64,000 nt of DNA from CAYYYP01 sp964475985 (GCA_964475985.1 CAYYYP010000015.1:1-64000), one strand, 5' to 3'; numbered from the stretch's first letter, positions 53,411 to 63,104 are shown. Numbers and translations: made by a program. The notes: generated from the sequence alone by a model not told the origin.

Positions 53411-54300
53411 CGCGAACCACCCGCTCCGTATCTAGGGGTCTCTTCGGTCGGAATGGCCCCCGCCGCAAAGGAGATCAGCTTTTTATTTAGATTTTTGTCC
53501 ACTAAAAGCCGCAGTTTAATGATCTCCTCCGCTGCCTGAACTAAAAGACGTAAATTTTCCGCGCTTTCGGTTTGATCATGCAGCAAAATTTTGTCATGAA
53601 TTTGGGCTAGTTGAAGATCTAAAAAATCTGCTAAAAGTTCCGGATCCTCTGAGCCCTTTTCGAGGCCAGTCGCCCATAGCTTTATTTTTTCCTCCGAGCT
53701 AAGTGCACCATTTAATAACGTAAGCACGCCAGAGGCTAAGCTTTCCCATCCACTTAAGCGGAGTGCGTATTTTAAATCGTGATCGGGCAGGGGAGGAACC
53801 GAAAATTCTACACACCGGCTCTGAATCGTCGGTAACAGACTACCTCGTTGATGGGCAAATAAGACGAATAGAGTTGTCGGCGGCGGCTCCTCAAGAGTTT
53901 TTAGAAGAGAGTTCGCAGACTGGGTGGTCACGTTTTGGAAATCTTGCAGAACCACTACTCGGCGTGGAGCTTCCAGGGGATGAAGGTGGACTTGGGGTAG
54001 AAGATCTCGAAATTCGCCAATTTTTTCAAAGGAATGAAAGGCTAGGTCGGGATGGTTGCCGTGAGCTACGCGTTTACAATATGAACAATTTTCGCAGGGT
54101 CGCTCAAATCTGTTTTCCGCTATTTTATTTTCACAGATTTGCAGCTGAAACCAAGCCTTAAGAATTTCGACTTGCCCGCGCCCCGGCGCTCCTGAAAATA
54201 AACTTGCTTGCGGAAATTGATTCCAATCTAGGGGAGCGACTCGCTTCCAGAGTTGCAGCTGTGCGTGAATCCAGAAATCTGAATTCAGTTGTTCGTTCAT
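53407..54300 (-). CDS. holB: DNA polymerase III delta' subunit
   Basis: The 297-residue clamp-loader subunit. It has a P-loop remnant SGAPGRGQVE without the Lys, the zinc-ligand run CENCSYCKRVAHGNHPDL, and TQSANSLLKTLEEPP and IQSRC. Delta' proteins lack ATPase activity, so the missing Lys is expected. ATGA overlaps tmk upstream. The tmk-holB pairing is common in bacteria. Confidence 0.9.
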   Translation of the reverse strand: MNEQLNSDFWIHAQLQLWKRVAPLDWNQFPQASLFSGAPGRGQVEILKAWFQLQICENKIAENRFERPCENCSYCKRVAHGNHPDLAFHSFEKIGEFRDLLPQVHLHPLEAPRRVVVLQDFQNVTTQSANSLLKTLEEPPPTTLFVLFAHQRGSLLPTIQSRCVEFSVPPLPDHDLKYALRLSGWESLASGVLTLLNGALSSEEKIKLWATGLEKGSEDPELLADFLDLQLAQIHDKILLHDQTESAENLRLLVQAAEEIIKLRLLVDKNLNKKLISFAAGAIPTEETPRYGAGGSR

Positions 54301-54962
54301 TTGTTTTTATTTCCAAAAAATCGTTTCAACTGCGAACTTTCAAGGACCAGCTCTGAAAGCTTCTCTGGAGAATGGGTGCCGGACAAACAGAGTATCCGGT
54401 CAGGAAATTGCTGAGCAATGGCGCGATAACCGCGGTTTACGCGTCGATGAAAGTCAGTGCTAGCCAGGTCATAGTATGATTTTTTCTCGGTACGGTTTTT
54501 CATCCGTTCTTCTGCTGCTGCTTCACTTAATTCGATGAGCACAGTCAAATCAGGTGCAATACCTATACAAGCCATCTCATTGCACTGCTGAATTAATTTT
54601 TGATCTAAACCTAATCCGTATCCCTGATAAGCAATGGAAGAATCCGTAAAACGATCGGTAATGACAACCTTACCTAACGCGAGCGCTGGCATAATTACGG
54701 TTTGAACATGTTCCGTTCGAGCCGCTTCCATCAAAAAAAGCTCTGCTAAGGCCGTACGGCCCAGGCCTTCCTGTACAATAAGTTCACGAATTTTTTCACC
54801 TAACGGAGTCCCTCCGGGTTCTCTAGTGTTCAACACTTCAACGCCGGCCGCTAAAAGTTTAGTTTTTAAAAGTTGTGCGAGGGTGGTTTTGCCAGAGCCA
54901 TCCCCACCTTCTAGCGATATGAACAAACCGCCGCCATTTGCCTTCTTAGGTGCAAGCCCCAT
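54297..54962 (-). CDS. tmk: Thymidylate kinase
   Basis: The 221-residue kinase makes dTDP from dTMP. The P-loop is GGDGSGKTT, the substrate motif is NTREPGGT, and the DRF motif is VVITDRFTDSS. It is followed by a 4-base overlap with holB. Confidence 0.95.
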   Translation of the reverse strand: MGLAPKKANGGGLFISLEGGDGSGKTTLAQLLKTKLLAAGVEVLNTREPGGTPLGEKIRELIVQEGLGRTALAELFLMEAARTEHVQTVIMPALALGKVVITDRFTDSSIAYQGYGLGLDQKLIQQCNEMACIGIAPDLTVLIELSEAAAEERMKNRTEKKSYYDLASTDFHRRVNRGYRAIAQQFPDRILCLSGTHSPEKLSELVLESSQLKRFFGNKNK

Positions 54963-55028
54963 GGGATGAACTTGCCTGGCCGGCCAAAAGTCGTCAACTT
55001 ATACTCTATGCTCGTGGCGGTCCGGCAG

Positions 55029-55895
55029 CTAATTCGGGACCGCGGGGGGAAATGCAGGATCGACTGGTGGCTGAGCGGTATCACCGGCTGGTGATCGCTG
55101 TGCGTCGGGAGAAAAAACGGCAGATGGATCTAAATGGTATTCGGGGACTTGCGGGTTTTCGTAACTGACGCCATTGGGGCTTGCCGGAGGAGTGACTGGA
55201 CTATTGATGAGATTGTTTAGTTCATCCGTCGGGGGTTGAGCCATGGGAAGTTCTTGCGGCTGCGCTACGATCGTACCCTTAATTTCCGCTGGTGGTCGGA
55301 CTTCTTGCAAAGAGTTTGAACCAACGTTTTTCTGAATCTTGTTTTGCCCGCTTCCAATGGAAGTAGTAGAAACACTAAGCTGGGGAGAGACTGTAGTCTT
55401 TGCCAAATCGGAGGCTGGGGTAGATGGTACTTCCGCCACGATCTTGGCGGACGGGGTGCCACTTCGAGGAGTTCTATCGTCCCCCGTTCCAGCGCGCATT
55501 ACGATAAATACCGAAACCACAGCAACGCTCATTCCTGCCGACACAGCGATGGATGGGCCTGGGTGCTTCTTAAAGCTTTTTCGCAAGGTCCGCAGTCGTT
55601 TTCGGCACCAATGTTTCCAGAACTTGAGGGAAAGCAAGGAAGCGCTTTGTCGGAACCTTCCCCTAAGCGCTAAAGTTAATTTAGGTTTTAAGCTTTCTCG
55701 TTTCTGCCGAAACGCCGTGCCTAACGAACCAGATTTTTTCTCTAGCCCCGAGACCAGTTCCATATAATCCGACTGTTGTGGAGTAATGAGACTTTCTTGG
55801 GACTCTGAGGCAGCGGGGGTTGCGTCATTTAGAAAAGTCGGCAACGGAGGTGCGGTGAATTTTTTCTTCGAGGAGGCACCGGAATCTTCACTCAT
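55029..55895 (-). CDS. Membrane protein with Pro/Ser/Thr-rich extracytoplasmic tail
   Basis: The 288-residue protein is unrecognised. A basic cytoplasmic part (about residues 1-115, Arg/Lys-rich near 70-115) precedes one membrane helix (SIAVSAGMSVAVVSVFIVM, about 120-140). The rest is Pro/Ser/Thr/Gln-rich, low-complexity and probably disordered, and periplasmic. Such a layout resembles envelope-spanning anchor proteins (TonB- or SPOR-like without the domain), but no domain is visible. It opens the long operon leading to tmk and mla, 66 bases upstream of tmk. Confidence 0.65.
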   Translation of the reverse strand: MSEDSGASSKKKFTAPPLPTFLNDATPAASESQESLITPQQSDYMELVSGLEKKSGSLGTAFRQKRESLKPKLTLALRGRFRQSASLLSLKFWKHWCRKRLRTLRKSFKKHPGPSIAVSAGMSVAVVSVFIVMRAGTGDDRTPRSGTPSAKIVAEVPSTPASDLAKTTVSPQLSVSTTSIGSGQNKIQKNVGSNSLQEVRPPAEIKGTIVAQPQELPMAQPPTDELNNLINSPVTPPASPNGVSYENPQVPEYHLDPSAVFSPDAQRSPAGDTAQPPVDPAFPPAVPN

Positions 55896-55978
55896 GTGAT
55901 TTATTGTAAATCAAAATGATTTAAATTTGGGCGCTCATGAAGATGGGAATTTTTTACCCGAGAAGTTTCTGCCGGAAT

Positions 55979-56014
55979 AAAAAAAGCGGGGATGAAAATT
56001 CACCCCCGCTTTTT
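55979..56014 (-). terminator. Rho-independent terminator of the outer-membrane protein gene
   Basis: AAAAAGCGGGG (55981-55991) pairs with CCCCGCTTTTT (56004-56014). On the minus strand the stem is followed by a T run (TTTTTTTATTCC, read past 55981). Confidence 0.8.
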
Positions 56015-56039
56015 GCTGTTTTTTAAGGCTAATTGCCGA

Positions 56040-57071
56040 TTAAAGTGAAGCTGTAATTTCTAAGTTGGCATTCGTAGTAGACAGCGGAAGCGCTGGATAC
56101 CAGTTCAAGAAAGGAGAAAGTGTTAAATTATTTGTGATTTTAATATTAACGCCAGGCTCAACGTCCGTAGTTGCAGTCAGCATCCTAGGTTCGTTATTCC
56201 AGTGACCATCTGTATTTCTTGTGAGCGTTGCTTCATACAGTACATAAAAGTTGAGTCGGTTAGATGGAGAAAAATTAAACTGGGGACCAGAGTAAAACTC
56301 GATAACCGGAAGCGCATTGCCACCAAGTCCACGGTCTTTGGTTTGAACCCAGGACTTCACATAATTCACCGACGCTAAGGAGAAATAATTGTTAAATACG
56401 ATTCCTGGGGTCAGCGAAAAGCGTAGAGCTCCCACCGTACTTGCATCTCGGGATACTTTACTTGATGGTACATAAACCCGCATATCGCCACCAATACTGA
56501 AATTAAAAGCGCGTTGCTTATAGAGAGTGATGGCTGATCGATTGAATCGAATAAAAGAGTCCTTCCAGAAAAACCCAGTATTGCTAGGTACCCCTGGTCT
56601 TGGATTTGGGTCAGTAAATCGTGTGACGAAGTCAAGTACGCCAAGTACGGAATAATTCTCATTAATAGTTTTTCCGAGTCCGGGCTGATGTCTCATTTCT
56701 AGTCCAGCCATCGACTCGGGCATAGACGTCCCGTCAGAGGCAGGGGCTGAATTATGAATGGTATCATCGTGACGTGAGGTTTCCGTCAAAGAGCCTACAT
56801 GGGGACCATAAAAGAAACCTGAATAATAGATGTTAAACGGAAGCTTAAATTCCTTTAATTCCACTGCCGGCGTAGTTGCAACCGAACTACCGGAGACTCC
56901 AGTGTTGCTATTCTGCGCACTTGCACGGTTTCGAGGAACTGACGTCGCATTTTTGGACGTCGCGGCATAATTCACAGATGAAAAGCTCAGGAATGCGCAA
57001 GCACATCCTATAGTCTTAAACAGGCGGGAAACGAGGGGCTTTCTTAACGACATTATAATGGAGCCTTTCAT
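56040..57071 (-). CDS. Outer-membrane protein, unrecognised
   Basis: The 343-residue exported protein has a signal peptide (SRLFKTIGCACAFLSFSS, cleavage near NYAATS). The mature part has amphipathic strands with aromatic ends (FNIYYSGFFYGPHVG, FYVLYEATLTRN) and ends in ITASL, so a beta-barrel is likely. Start choice: the ATG at 57071 follows GAGGT plus nine C residues; the ATG at 57053 follows AAAGG. It is divergent from rpoH. Function unknown. Confidence 0.7.
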   Translation of the reverse strand: MKGSIIMSLRKPLVSRLFKTIGCACAFLSFSSVNYAATSKNATSVPRNRASAQNSNTGVSGSSVATTPAVELKEFKLPFNIYYSGFFYGPHVGSLTETSRHDDTIHNSAPASDGTSMPESMAGLEMRHQPGLGKTINENYSVLGVLDFVTRFTDPNPRPGVPSNTGFFWKDSFIRFNRSAITLYKQRAFNFSIGGDMRVYVPSSKVSRDASTVGALRFSLTPGIVFNNYFSLASVNYVKSWVQTKDRGLGGNALPVIEFYSGPQFNFSPSNRLNFYVLYEATLTRNTDGHWNNEPRMLTATTDVEPGVNIKITNNLTLSPFLNWYPALPLSTTNANLEITASL

Positions 57072-57080
57072 GGGGGGGGG
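57072..57080 (-). repeat. Homopolymer C9 between Shine-Dalgarno and start codon
   Basis: On the coding strand AAAGAGGT is followed by nine C residues and then ATG (57071). Slippage would change the SD-to-ATG distance. It is the longest single-base tract I noticed beside a start codon in the window. Confidence 0.75.
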
Positions 57081-57132
57081 ACCTCTTTCTTTTATAAATA
57101 CTTCAATCGCAAGGGCCGATTGTGGCAGGCGA

Positions 57133-57161
57133 TTTATACCTTACCTCATATTTTTAGTCAA
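57133..57161 (-). promoter_or_regulatory. Promoter of the outer-membrane protein gene
   Basis: On the minus strand TTGACT (57161-57156), exactly 17 bases, TATAAA (57138-57133). A leader of about 55 bases would follow, with the C9 tract at its end. Confidence 0.75.
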
Positions 57162-57218
57162 CTACTGCGCCTAAAAAAACCAAGCGAAAGCCCAAAATTA
57201 TGCATATAAACTGACGAT

Positions 57219-58220
57219 ATGAGCTCGCTGGGTACAAAAAAGATTACGAAGGTTCTACAGGGAGAAGTTTTAGGCGAAAGTAAGAAAAGTGAAGTCCAGC
57301 TGCCTTCTTCTTATGACCCTTTAAAGCGTTATCTACAAGAAGTCGCTCATTATCCCCTCTTAACTCCCGAAGAGGAACTGGAGTTGGCCTTAAAACTCCG
57401 TGAAAACGGCGACCTTGAGGCTGCCCGCAGGTTGGTCCGAGCGAATCTACGCTTGGTGGTCAAGATTGCTATGGAATACCGTAATGCCTACCACAATGCG
57501 CTTGATCTTATTCAAGAAGGAAACGTTGGGTTAATGAAGGCAGTATCGAAATTTGACCCAGCTAAGGGAGCGAAGCTTTCCTATTACGCAAGCTGGTGGA
57601 TTCGCTCATATATTCTAAAGTATATGATCGATAATTTTCGGCTCGTTAAAATGGGAACGACCCAAGCGCAGAAAAAGCTGTTTTACCAACTTATGAAGGA
57701 AAAGGAGCGCCTAGAGAACCAAGGCTTGGAAGCCGGAACCAAACTTCTAGCGGATCGTCTCCATGTTAAGGAAAAGGAAGTTATTGAAATGGGCCAACGT
57801 CTGGCCTCCTCGGGTATTGAGATGAGCCTGGACGCACCTATGGATTCCGATGGTTCACAAACTACATTCCAGGATCGCCTTGAAGATAAACGAGAGCTGC
57901 CAGATATTAGCCTCGCTAAGGATCAACTTTTAAATATTCTAAAGGACCACCTAGGCGATTTTGCAAAGTCTTTAAATGCTCGTGAACTCGTAATTTTTAG
58001 GGAACGTTTAGCTTCTGACGAGCCTAGAACACTTCAAGAAGTTGGCGATCAGTTTGGGATGACCAGGGAAAGAGTTCGGCAGATTGAAGTTCGCCTCATT
58101 GAAAAGATGCAGGAATTCTATGCAGATTATTTCCGGTTAAAGGACGACCAGGGCGAACTCCCGTCCAAAACCAAGGCTCCGAAACCGTCGCCAGTTAAAA
58201 AGAACTTAAAAGTTAAATAA
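57219..58220 (+). CDS. rpoH: Heat-shock sigma factor RpoH (sigma-32)
   Basis: The 333-residue sigma-70-family protein has region 2 (LVRANLRLVVKIAMEY, DLIQEGNVGLMKAVSKFD, YASWWIRSYI), the sigma-32 box-like TQAQKKLFYQLMKEKERL, and region 4 (LQEVGDQFGMTRERVRQIE). Length and the RpoH-box-like segment favour RpoH over a vegetative sigma or RpoS. It directs heat-shock transcription. Its C-terminus is Lys/Pro-rich. It precedes rpsO by 44 bases. Confidence 0.88.
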   Translation: MSSLGTKKITKVLQGEVLGESKKSEVQLPSSYDPLKRYLQEVAHYPLLTPEEELELALKLRENGDLEAARRLVRANLRLVVKIAMEYRNAYHNALDLIQEGNVGLMKAVSKFDPAKGAKLSYYASWWIRSYILKYMIDNFRLVKMGTTQAQKKLFYQLMKEKERLENQGLEAGTKLLADRLHVKEKEVIEMGQRLASSGIEMSLDAPMDSDGSQTTFQDRLEDKRELPDISLAKDQLLNILKDHLGDFAKSLNARELVIFRERLASDEPRTLQEVGDQFGMTRERVRQIEVRLIEKMQEFYADYFRLKDDQGELPSKTKAPKPSPVKKNLKVK

Positions 58221-58264
58221 AAAGCTGGTAAGACCCATGCAAACTATAAAAGGAGTATAAAAAC

Positions 58265-58546
58265 TTGCCACATCAGACGTTAACAGAAAAAGAAAAGGCA
58301 TCACAAATCGTTAAGAAATTCGCTCGTAGCAGTGGTGATACGGGTTCTACGGAAGTACAAGTGGCTCTCTTGACCAATCGTATACTTGAGCTGACTTCCC
58401 ATCTCAAAACCCATCAAAAAGATTTCTCGTCTCAACGAGGTTTGCTAAAGTTAGTAGGGCAAAGACGCCGCCTTTTAGAGTATCTCAAAGGCAGTGAACC
58501 CCAGCGCTACTTAAGTTTGATTCAGTCTTTAGAACTTCGTAAGTAA
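58265..58546 (+). CDS. rpsO: 30S ribosomal protein S15
   Basis: The 93-residue S15 binds 16S rRNA helices 20-22 and the central domain of the small subunit. Family motifs: SGDTGSTEVQVALLTNRI and the end RQRRRLLEYL-like GQRRRLLEYL. The start is a TTG with AGGAG about 9 bases upstream, which is unusual for this gene. It precedes pnp, the common order. Confidence 0.95.
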   Translation: MPHQTLTEKEKASQIVKKFARSSGDTGSTEVQVALLTNRILELTSHLKTHQKDFSSQRGLLKLVGQRRRLLEYLKGSEPQRYLSLIQSLELRK

Positions 58547-58741
58547 AACACGTTTAACTTTTTTTAAAATTCTTGAATTCAAATCCGGGGCTTCTTTAAG
58601 GTTTAGAGTATTGTGACGGAATCTTTTCGCCACAAGAATGTAATTTTTACATTACTTACAATTCTAAGGCTTGAGAATTTGTTCCTTTTGTATTTCTCTA
58701 TTTCTATCAGTCTACTTCGGTAAAGATCGGATGCCTATTTT

Positions 58742-60973
58742 ATGAGCCAAAATTTCAGTGAACAAAAATTTAACGTAACCACCATGAGTTGTGATTTCGG
58801 GGGTCGGAAATTAATTCTCGAAACCGGCCGTTTGGCAAAACAAGCCGATGGCGCAGTTTTGGTCACTTATGGTGAGACTGTTGTGCTCGTTACCGCGGTG
58901 GCAAGTGCCGAACCCCGCAAGGGAATCGATTTTTTACCTCTTACAGTGGAGTTCCAAGAGAAATATTATGCAGCTGGTCGCATCCCCGGGGGATTTCTGA
59001 AGAGAGAAGGCCGCCCAAGTGTCGATGCTACCCTCGCGGCGAGAACGATAGATCGCCCCATCCGACCTCTATTTCCAGAAGGCTATCACCACGACATCCA
59101 GGTTGTAGCTCAGGTTCTTAGCGTTGATAAAGTAAACGATCCAGACGTCGTTGCGATGATCGGCGCTTCAGCAGCTCTAGGTATTTCAAATATTCCTTTT
59201 ACAAATATGGTTGCCGCATGCCGCGTTGGCCGTATGGGAGGCGAATACATTGCTAACCCAAGTGTTGAGCAACAAGAGAAAGGTGATCTTGAAATTCTGA
59301 TTGCCGGCACAAAAAACGCAATCATGATGGTGGAGGGCGGCGCTCGCCAAATTCCCGAGGAAGAGGTTTTGCAGGCAATTTTGTTTGGCCACCGCGAAAT
59401 CCAAAAAGTTGTAGGGTTGATCGATGATTTTGTTAAAAAGGCTGGCAAGACTAAGGATAAAATAACCCCGGCAACCGTCGATCATAACTTTAAAGCGAAG
59501 GCTACAGAGTTTCTTATGCCCTTGATCGGAGAAGCGCTTTCAATTCGCGAAAAACAAACTCGCTACGAAAAATTTTCAAAGGCTAAACAGGACGCTGTGG
59601 CTGCGCTGATCGCAAATCAGGTTGAGGTGGGTAGCACGCAGGAGGCGGAGCGCCTAGGTCTTCTGTCGACCGCTCTTGAAGATGTTAAATATCAACAAAT
59701 GCGCGAAAATATTTTGGCCAAAGCTGATCGTATCGATGGTCGAAATCTTACCCAGGTTAGGCCCATTTCCGTGGAAACTGGACTTTTACCGCGTACTCAC
59801 GGTTCGGCGCTGTTTACCCGAGGTGAAACTCAAGTGTTATGCGTGGCTACTTTAGGCACGGGCGAAGATGAGCAGATGATTGATGGCATGCGCGGCACTT
59901 ATAATAAACGATTCATGTTGAATTATAATTTCCCTCCGTTTAGCGTTGGGGAAGTCGGGCGTATGGGAACTCCTGGCCGCCGTGAGATCGGTCACGGAAC
60001 TTTAGCGGAGCGTGCCCTTACCAATATTCTTCCTGGCGCAGATGAAGTGCCTTACACCATTCGGTTAGTTTGTGAAGTTTTGGAAAGTAATGGTTCTAGT
60101 TCAATGGGTTCTGTTTGTTCAGGATCCATGGCGTTGATGGATGCTGGTGTTAAAATTCCTTCTCCAGTTGCGGGCATTGCTATGGGATTAATCAAAGAAG
60201 GTAATCGAGTAGCCATTCTTTCAGATATTCTTGGTGATGAAGATCACCTCGGGGATATGGACTTTAAAGTTGCAGGCACTGCTCAGGGCGTTACCGCAAT
60301 TCAAATGGACATCAAAATTGAGGGCGTCGATGAGGCGATCATGCGAAAGGCTTTGGCCCAAGCTCATGAAGGAAGGATGCATATTTTAGAGCGGATGGCT
60401 CGAGCAATTGCGCAGCCTTCAGAAGCAGTCTCCCTTTACGCCCCTCGCTTTACTACAATTAAAATCAAGCCGGAAAAAATCCGCGACGTGATCGGTTCCG
60501 GCGGAAAAGTTATTAAAGACATTATCGCTAAGACTGGCGTTAAGATGGATGTTGAGGACGACGGCACGATTCATATCGCAGCGACCGATCCCGAGATGGC
60601 AAACAAAGCACTTTCTATGATTCAAGAGATTGTCGCTGAGCCTGAAATTGGTAAAGTTTATAAAGGCAAAGTAGTTACTATTGTAGAGTTTGGCGCCTTT
60701 GTAGAATTATTCCCAGGCAGCGACGGCCTTTTACATGTTTCCGAAATCGCCTATGAACGAGTGGCTAATGTAAGAGACTATCTAAAAGAGGGCGACGAAA
60801 TAGAAGTTAAGGTTCTGGATGTTGATAAGGGTGGAAAAATCAGGCTTAGCCGCAAAGCTCTCCTTGAGAAACCTCCTGGATACGTGCCGCCTGCTTCCTC
60901 TGGGCCGTCAGGCAATCGTGGCCCTAGGCCGACTGGGTCTCCATCAAATCAGGGGCCCCGTCGTCCTCAGTAG
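58742..60973 (+). CDS. pnp: Polynucleotide phosphorylase
   Basis: The 743-residue exonuclease has two RNase PH cores (about 15-215 and 325-560), a KH domain with the GSGGKVIKDI loop and an S1 domain (YKGKVVTIVEFGAFVELF). It degrades RNA 3' to 5' with phosphate, often in the degradosome. The tail is Pro/Gly/Ser-rich. The 195-base gap from rpsO holds a TTGTG/CACAA hairpin (about 58609-58640) and a GTAAT/ATTAC repeat. No Shine-Dalgarno is evident before the ATG, so leader-mediated control is plausible. Confidence 0.97.
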   Translation: MSQNFSEQKFNVTTMSCDFGGRKLILETGRLAKQADGAVLVTYGETVVLVTAVASAEPRKGIDFLPLTVEFQEKYYAAGRIPGGFLKREGRPSVDATLAARTIDRPIRPLFPEGYHHDIQVVAQVLSVDKVNDPDVVAMIGASAALGISNIPFTNMVAACRVGRMGGEYIANPSVEQQEKGDLEILIAGTKNAIMMVEGGARQIPEEEVLQAILFGHREIQKVVGLIDDFVKKAGKTKDKITPATVDHNFKAKATEFLMPLIGEALSIREKQTRYEKFSKAKQDAVAALIANQVEVGSTQEAERLGLLSTALEDVKYQQMRENILAKADRIDGRNLTQVRPISVETGLLPRTHGSALFTRGETQVLCVATLGTGEDEQMIDGMRGTYNKRFMLNYNFPPFSVGEVGRMGTPGRREIGHGTLAERALTNILPGADEVPYTIRLVCEVLESNGSSSMGSVCSGSMALMDAGVKIPSPVAGIAMGLIKEGNRVAILSDILGDEDHLGDMDFKVAGTAQGVTAIQMDIKIEGVDEAIMRKALAQAHEGRMHILERMARAIAQPSEAVSLYAPRFTTIKIKPEKIRDVIGSGGKVIKDIIAKTGVKMDVEDDGTIHIAATDPEMANKALSMIQEIVAEPEIGKVYKGKVVTIVEFGAFVELFPGSDGLLHVSEIAYERVANVRDYLKEGDEIEVKVLDVDKGGKIRLSRKALLEKPPGYVPPASSGPSGNRGPRPTGSPSNQGPRRPQ

Positions 60974-61005
60974 TGGAGTGCGATGTTCGTTCTGATCAGT
61001 AACCA

Positions 61006-61998
61006 ATGAAAATATCTCAATTTAAAAATGAAAAAGTAGCTGTCACTGGTGCCGCTGGCTTCGTGGGTACGCGCTTTGTCGAGTCGTGCAATGAAGTCGG
61101 TATCTCAGTTATTTCTGTGGATGAGCCATCCTATTTTTCTTCGAGATATGAACATGTGGGAACCTCTTATGGAAAAATCATTGATCGTGCTCAATTTCAT
61201 GATTGGCTAGAAAAGGCTTCGGCAGATGAATTGCCGGCAGCGATAGTGCATTTAGGTGCATGTACTGACACCACTCAGCTGGATAAAGCTTATCTTAACA
61301 AAATGAATTTGGACTATTCCCAAAGGCTTTGGTCGTTCGCTTCCAATAAGCGAATTCCATTTGTCTATGCAAGTAGTGCGGCTACCTATGGGGACGGATC
61401 ATTGGGCTACGACGATGACGAAAAATTAATTCCGGCGCTTAAACCGCTAAATCCCTATGGGGATTCTAAACAGCAGTTTGACCTTTGGGCTCTTAGGCAG
61501 GAGCAAGAAGGTGTGTCGCCCCCTTCTTGGGCAGGTTTTAAGTTTTTTAATGTGTACGGAGCTGGTGAGCGGCATAAGCATAAAATGGCCAGTGTTGTTC
61601 TTCACGCCCACGATCAAATTCTTAAGGCCGGTAAAGTGCAATTGTTTAGAAGCCACAAAGTCGGAATTGCCGACGGGCAACAAAAACGTGATTTTATTTT
61701 CGTAAACGATGTTGTAGATGCCTTGCATTTTGCGCTTAATAAACCCATAAAGCGCGGGATTTTTAATTTAGGTTCTTCCCAGGCTCGTTCTTTTGTGGGC
61801 CTCGTAACGTGTGTATTTCACGAGCTTAGTATTTCGCCGCAAATTGAATTTGTTGATACTCCGCTTGAGATTCGTGACCGCTATCAATATTTCACGCAGG
61901 CCAAGATGGAGCGGTTAAAACACGAAGGATTTAGCGCCCACTTTACCTCGCTGGAAAACGGCGTGCATCAATACATAAAGACTTTGCACTCTAGCTAA
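61006..61998 (+). CDS. hldD: ADP-L-glycero-D-manno-heptose 6-epimerase
   Basis: A 330-residue SDR-type epimerase with TGAAGFVG at the NADP site, the active-site YGDSKQ (Tyr/Lys) and the family segments LIPALKPLNPYGDSKQQFDL and KFFNVYGAGERHKHKMASVV. It inverts C6 of ADP-heptose for LPS inner core, so this bacterium probably makes heptose-containing LPS. It follows pnp by 32 bases. Confidence 0.93.
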   Translation: MKISQFKNEKVAVTGAAGFVGTRFVESCNEVGISVISVDEPSYFSSRYEHVGTSYGKIIDRAQFHDWLEKASADELPAAIVHLGACTDTTQLDKAYLNKMNLDYSQRLWSFASNKRIPFVYASSAATYGDGSLGYDDDEKLIPALKPLNPYGDSKQQFDLWALRQEQEGVSPPSWAGFKFFNVYGAGERHKHKMASVVLHAHDQILKAGKVQLFRSHKVGIADGQQKRDFIFVNDVVDALHFALNKPIKRGIFNLGSSQARSFVGLVTCVFHELSISPQIEFVDTPLEIRDRYQYFTQAKMERLKHEGFSAHFTSLENGVHQYIKTLHSS

Positions 61999-62024
61999 GC
62001 GCATACGAATATACGTGGCATAAA

Positions 62025-63104
62025 TTATTTTTGTTGAAATGCATTTGCGGCCTTTTCTGGTGCCCCACCAACCGATTTGCAGGCCGTAGTATCGTCCCGC
62101 TCAAATGTCTCCCTCCATTTCTTCTCGGAATATAGTAGGTGGGAAATAGGAAACCTAGGCTTTTTCCGAGATATCTGGTTATAGGGGTCGTCACCGTGGG
62201 TCAAAAAGATATTTTCCTCTGTAAAATGAGCTGCAGCATGGGTGTTTTCTGCGCAGACCTCTTTGAGCGCCACAGGAATGTTTACAGTCCTTAAAACCGA
62301 AATGAGGAAACCAACGGTTCCCCAGCAACCGGCGGTGTAATGGGCTATGGCCTTCTTGGGATCATCCTTGGAAACGGTTCCTTTCAGCACGGAATACAGA
62401 GGCGGCCATCCTGGGTACTGCCAAATTTTTAATGCATTTGCATAGGACTGATCCCCGACAAAATGTTCTAAGTGATTTCTCGTCCATTCAAGGAGGTTCT
62501 CAATGGTTGCCTTTGGCGAGCTTCCGATAAGGTTATTCTTCTTTAAAAAGCGGTAGGCCACCGTCGCAGGAGCCGGTGTAATGTCTCCGGTTAAGTTTCG
62601 GCTGAATCGATATACTGCCCCCTTTTGTGAGGGGTAAAACATTCGTCGGGAATCAAAAAGAATTTCTAAGCCAGGGTTGGAAATTCTGTCTAAACTTCCC
62701 TGTGTGCTTTTTTCCGACTCAAAAGCTAATGACTGAGCAACCGAAGCCAAATATAAATCCCAAGCGTCTGATTTAGAAATGTGCGGCGCCCACTGGCCAT
62801 TCATATTTAATCGTTCTTTCCATTTCGCTACATTTTCAGGAATTACTGAAAGATCTAAAGGATTTTCATCCTGGGTGCCGCGACGCTGCCACTGAGTCAG
62901 TTTTGAATAAGCAATTTCTAGTGCCTGTTTTTGTTCATCAGACCATTGGTCATAGGATTTAGGTTCGCCTGAATCCCAAATTATTGCGGAAGCTACGCGC
63001 GGATGTAAGCGTAACCAGTTACCAGCACCTGGCTCGGCTAAAACATTCGAAATTAGGATCGAAAAAGTAAAAAGAAAGTTTAGTGCGATTGTTCTTATGG
63101 TCAT
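62025..63104 (-). CDS. Exported transglutaminase-like protein
   Basis: The 359-residue protein has a signal peptide (IRTIALNFLFTFSILISNVL, cleavage near LAEPG). A candidate Cys-His-Asp triad in transglutaminase order is present: Cys in TAGCWGTVGFLISVLRTVNI, His in NTHAAAHF and Asp in THGDDPYN. These cores include peptidases as well as cross-linking enzymes. Secretion suggests an envelope or extracellular substrate. No other domain was recognised. It converges on hldD. Confidence 0.6.
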   Translation of the reverse strand: MTIRTIALNFLFTFSILISNVLAEPGAGNWLRLHPRVASAIIWDSGEPKSYDQWSDEQKQALEIAYSKLTQWQRRGTQDENPLDLSVIPENVAKWKERLNMNGQWAPHISKSDAWDLYLASVAQSLAFESEKSTQGSLDRISNPGLEILFDSRRMFYPSQKGAVYRFSRNLTGDITPAPATVAYRFLKKNNLIGSSPKATIENLLEWTRNHLEHFVGDQSYANALKIWQYPGWPPLYSVLKGTVSKDDPKKAIAHYTAGCWGTVGFLISVLRTVNIPVALKEVCAENTHAAAHFTEENIFLTHGDDPYNQISRKKPRFPISHLLYSEKKWRETFERDDTTACKSVGGAPEKAANAFQQK

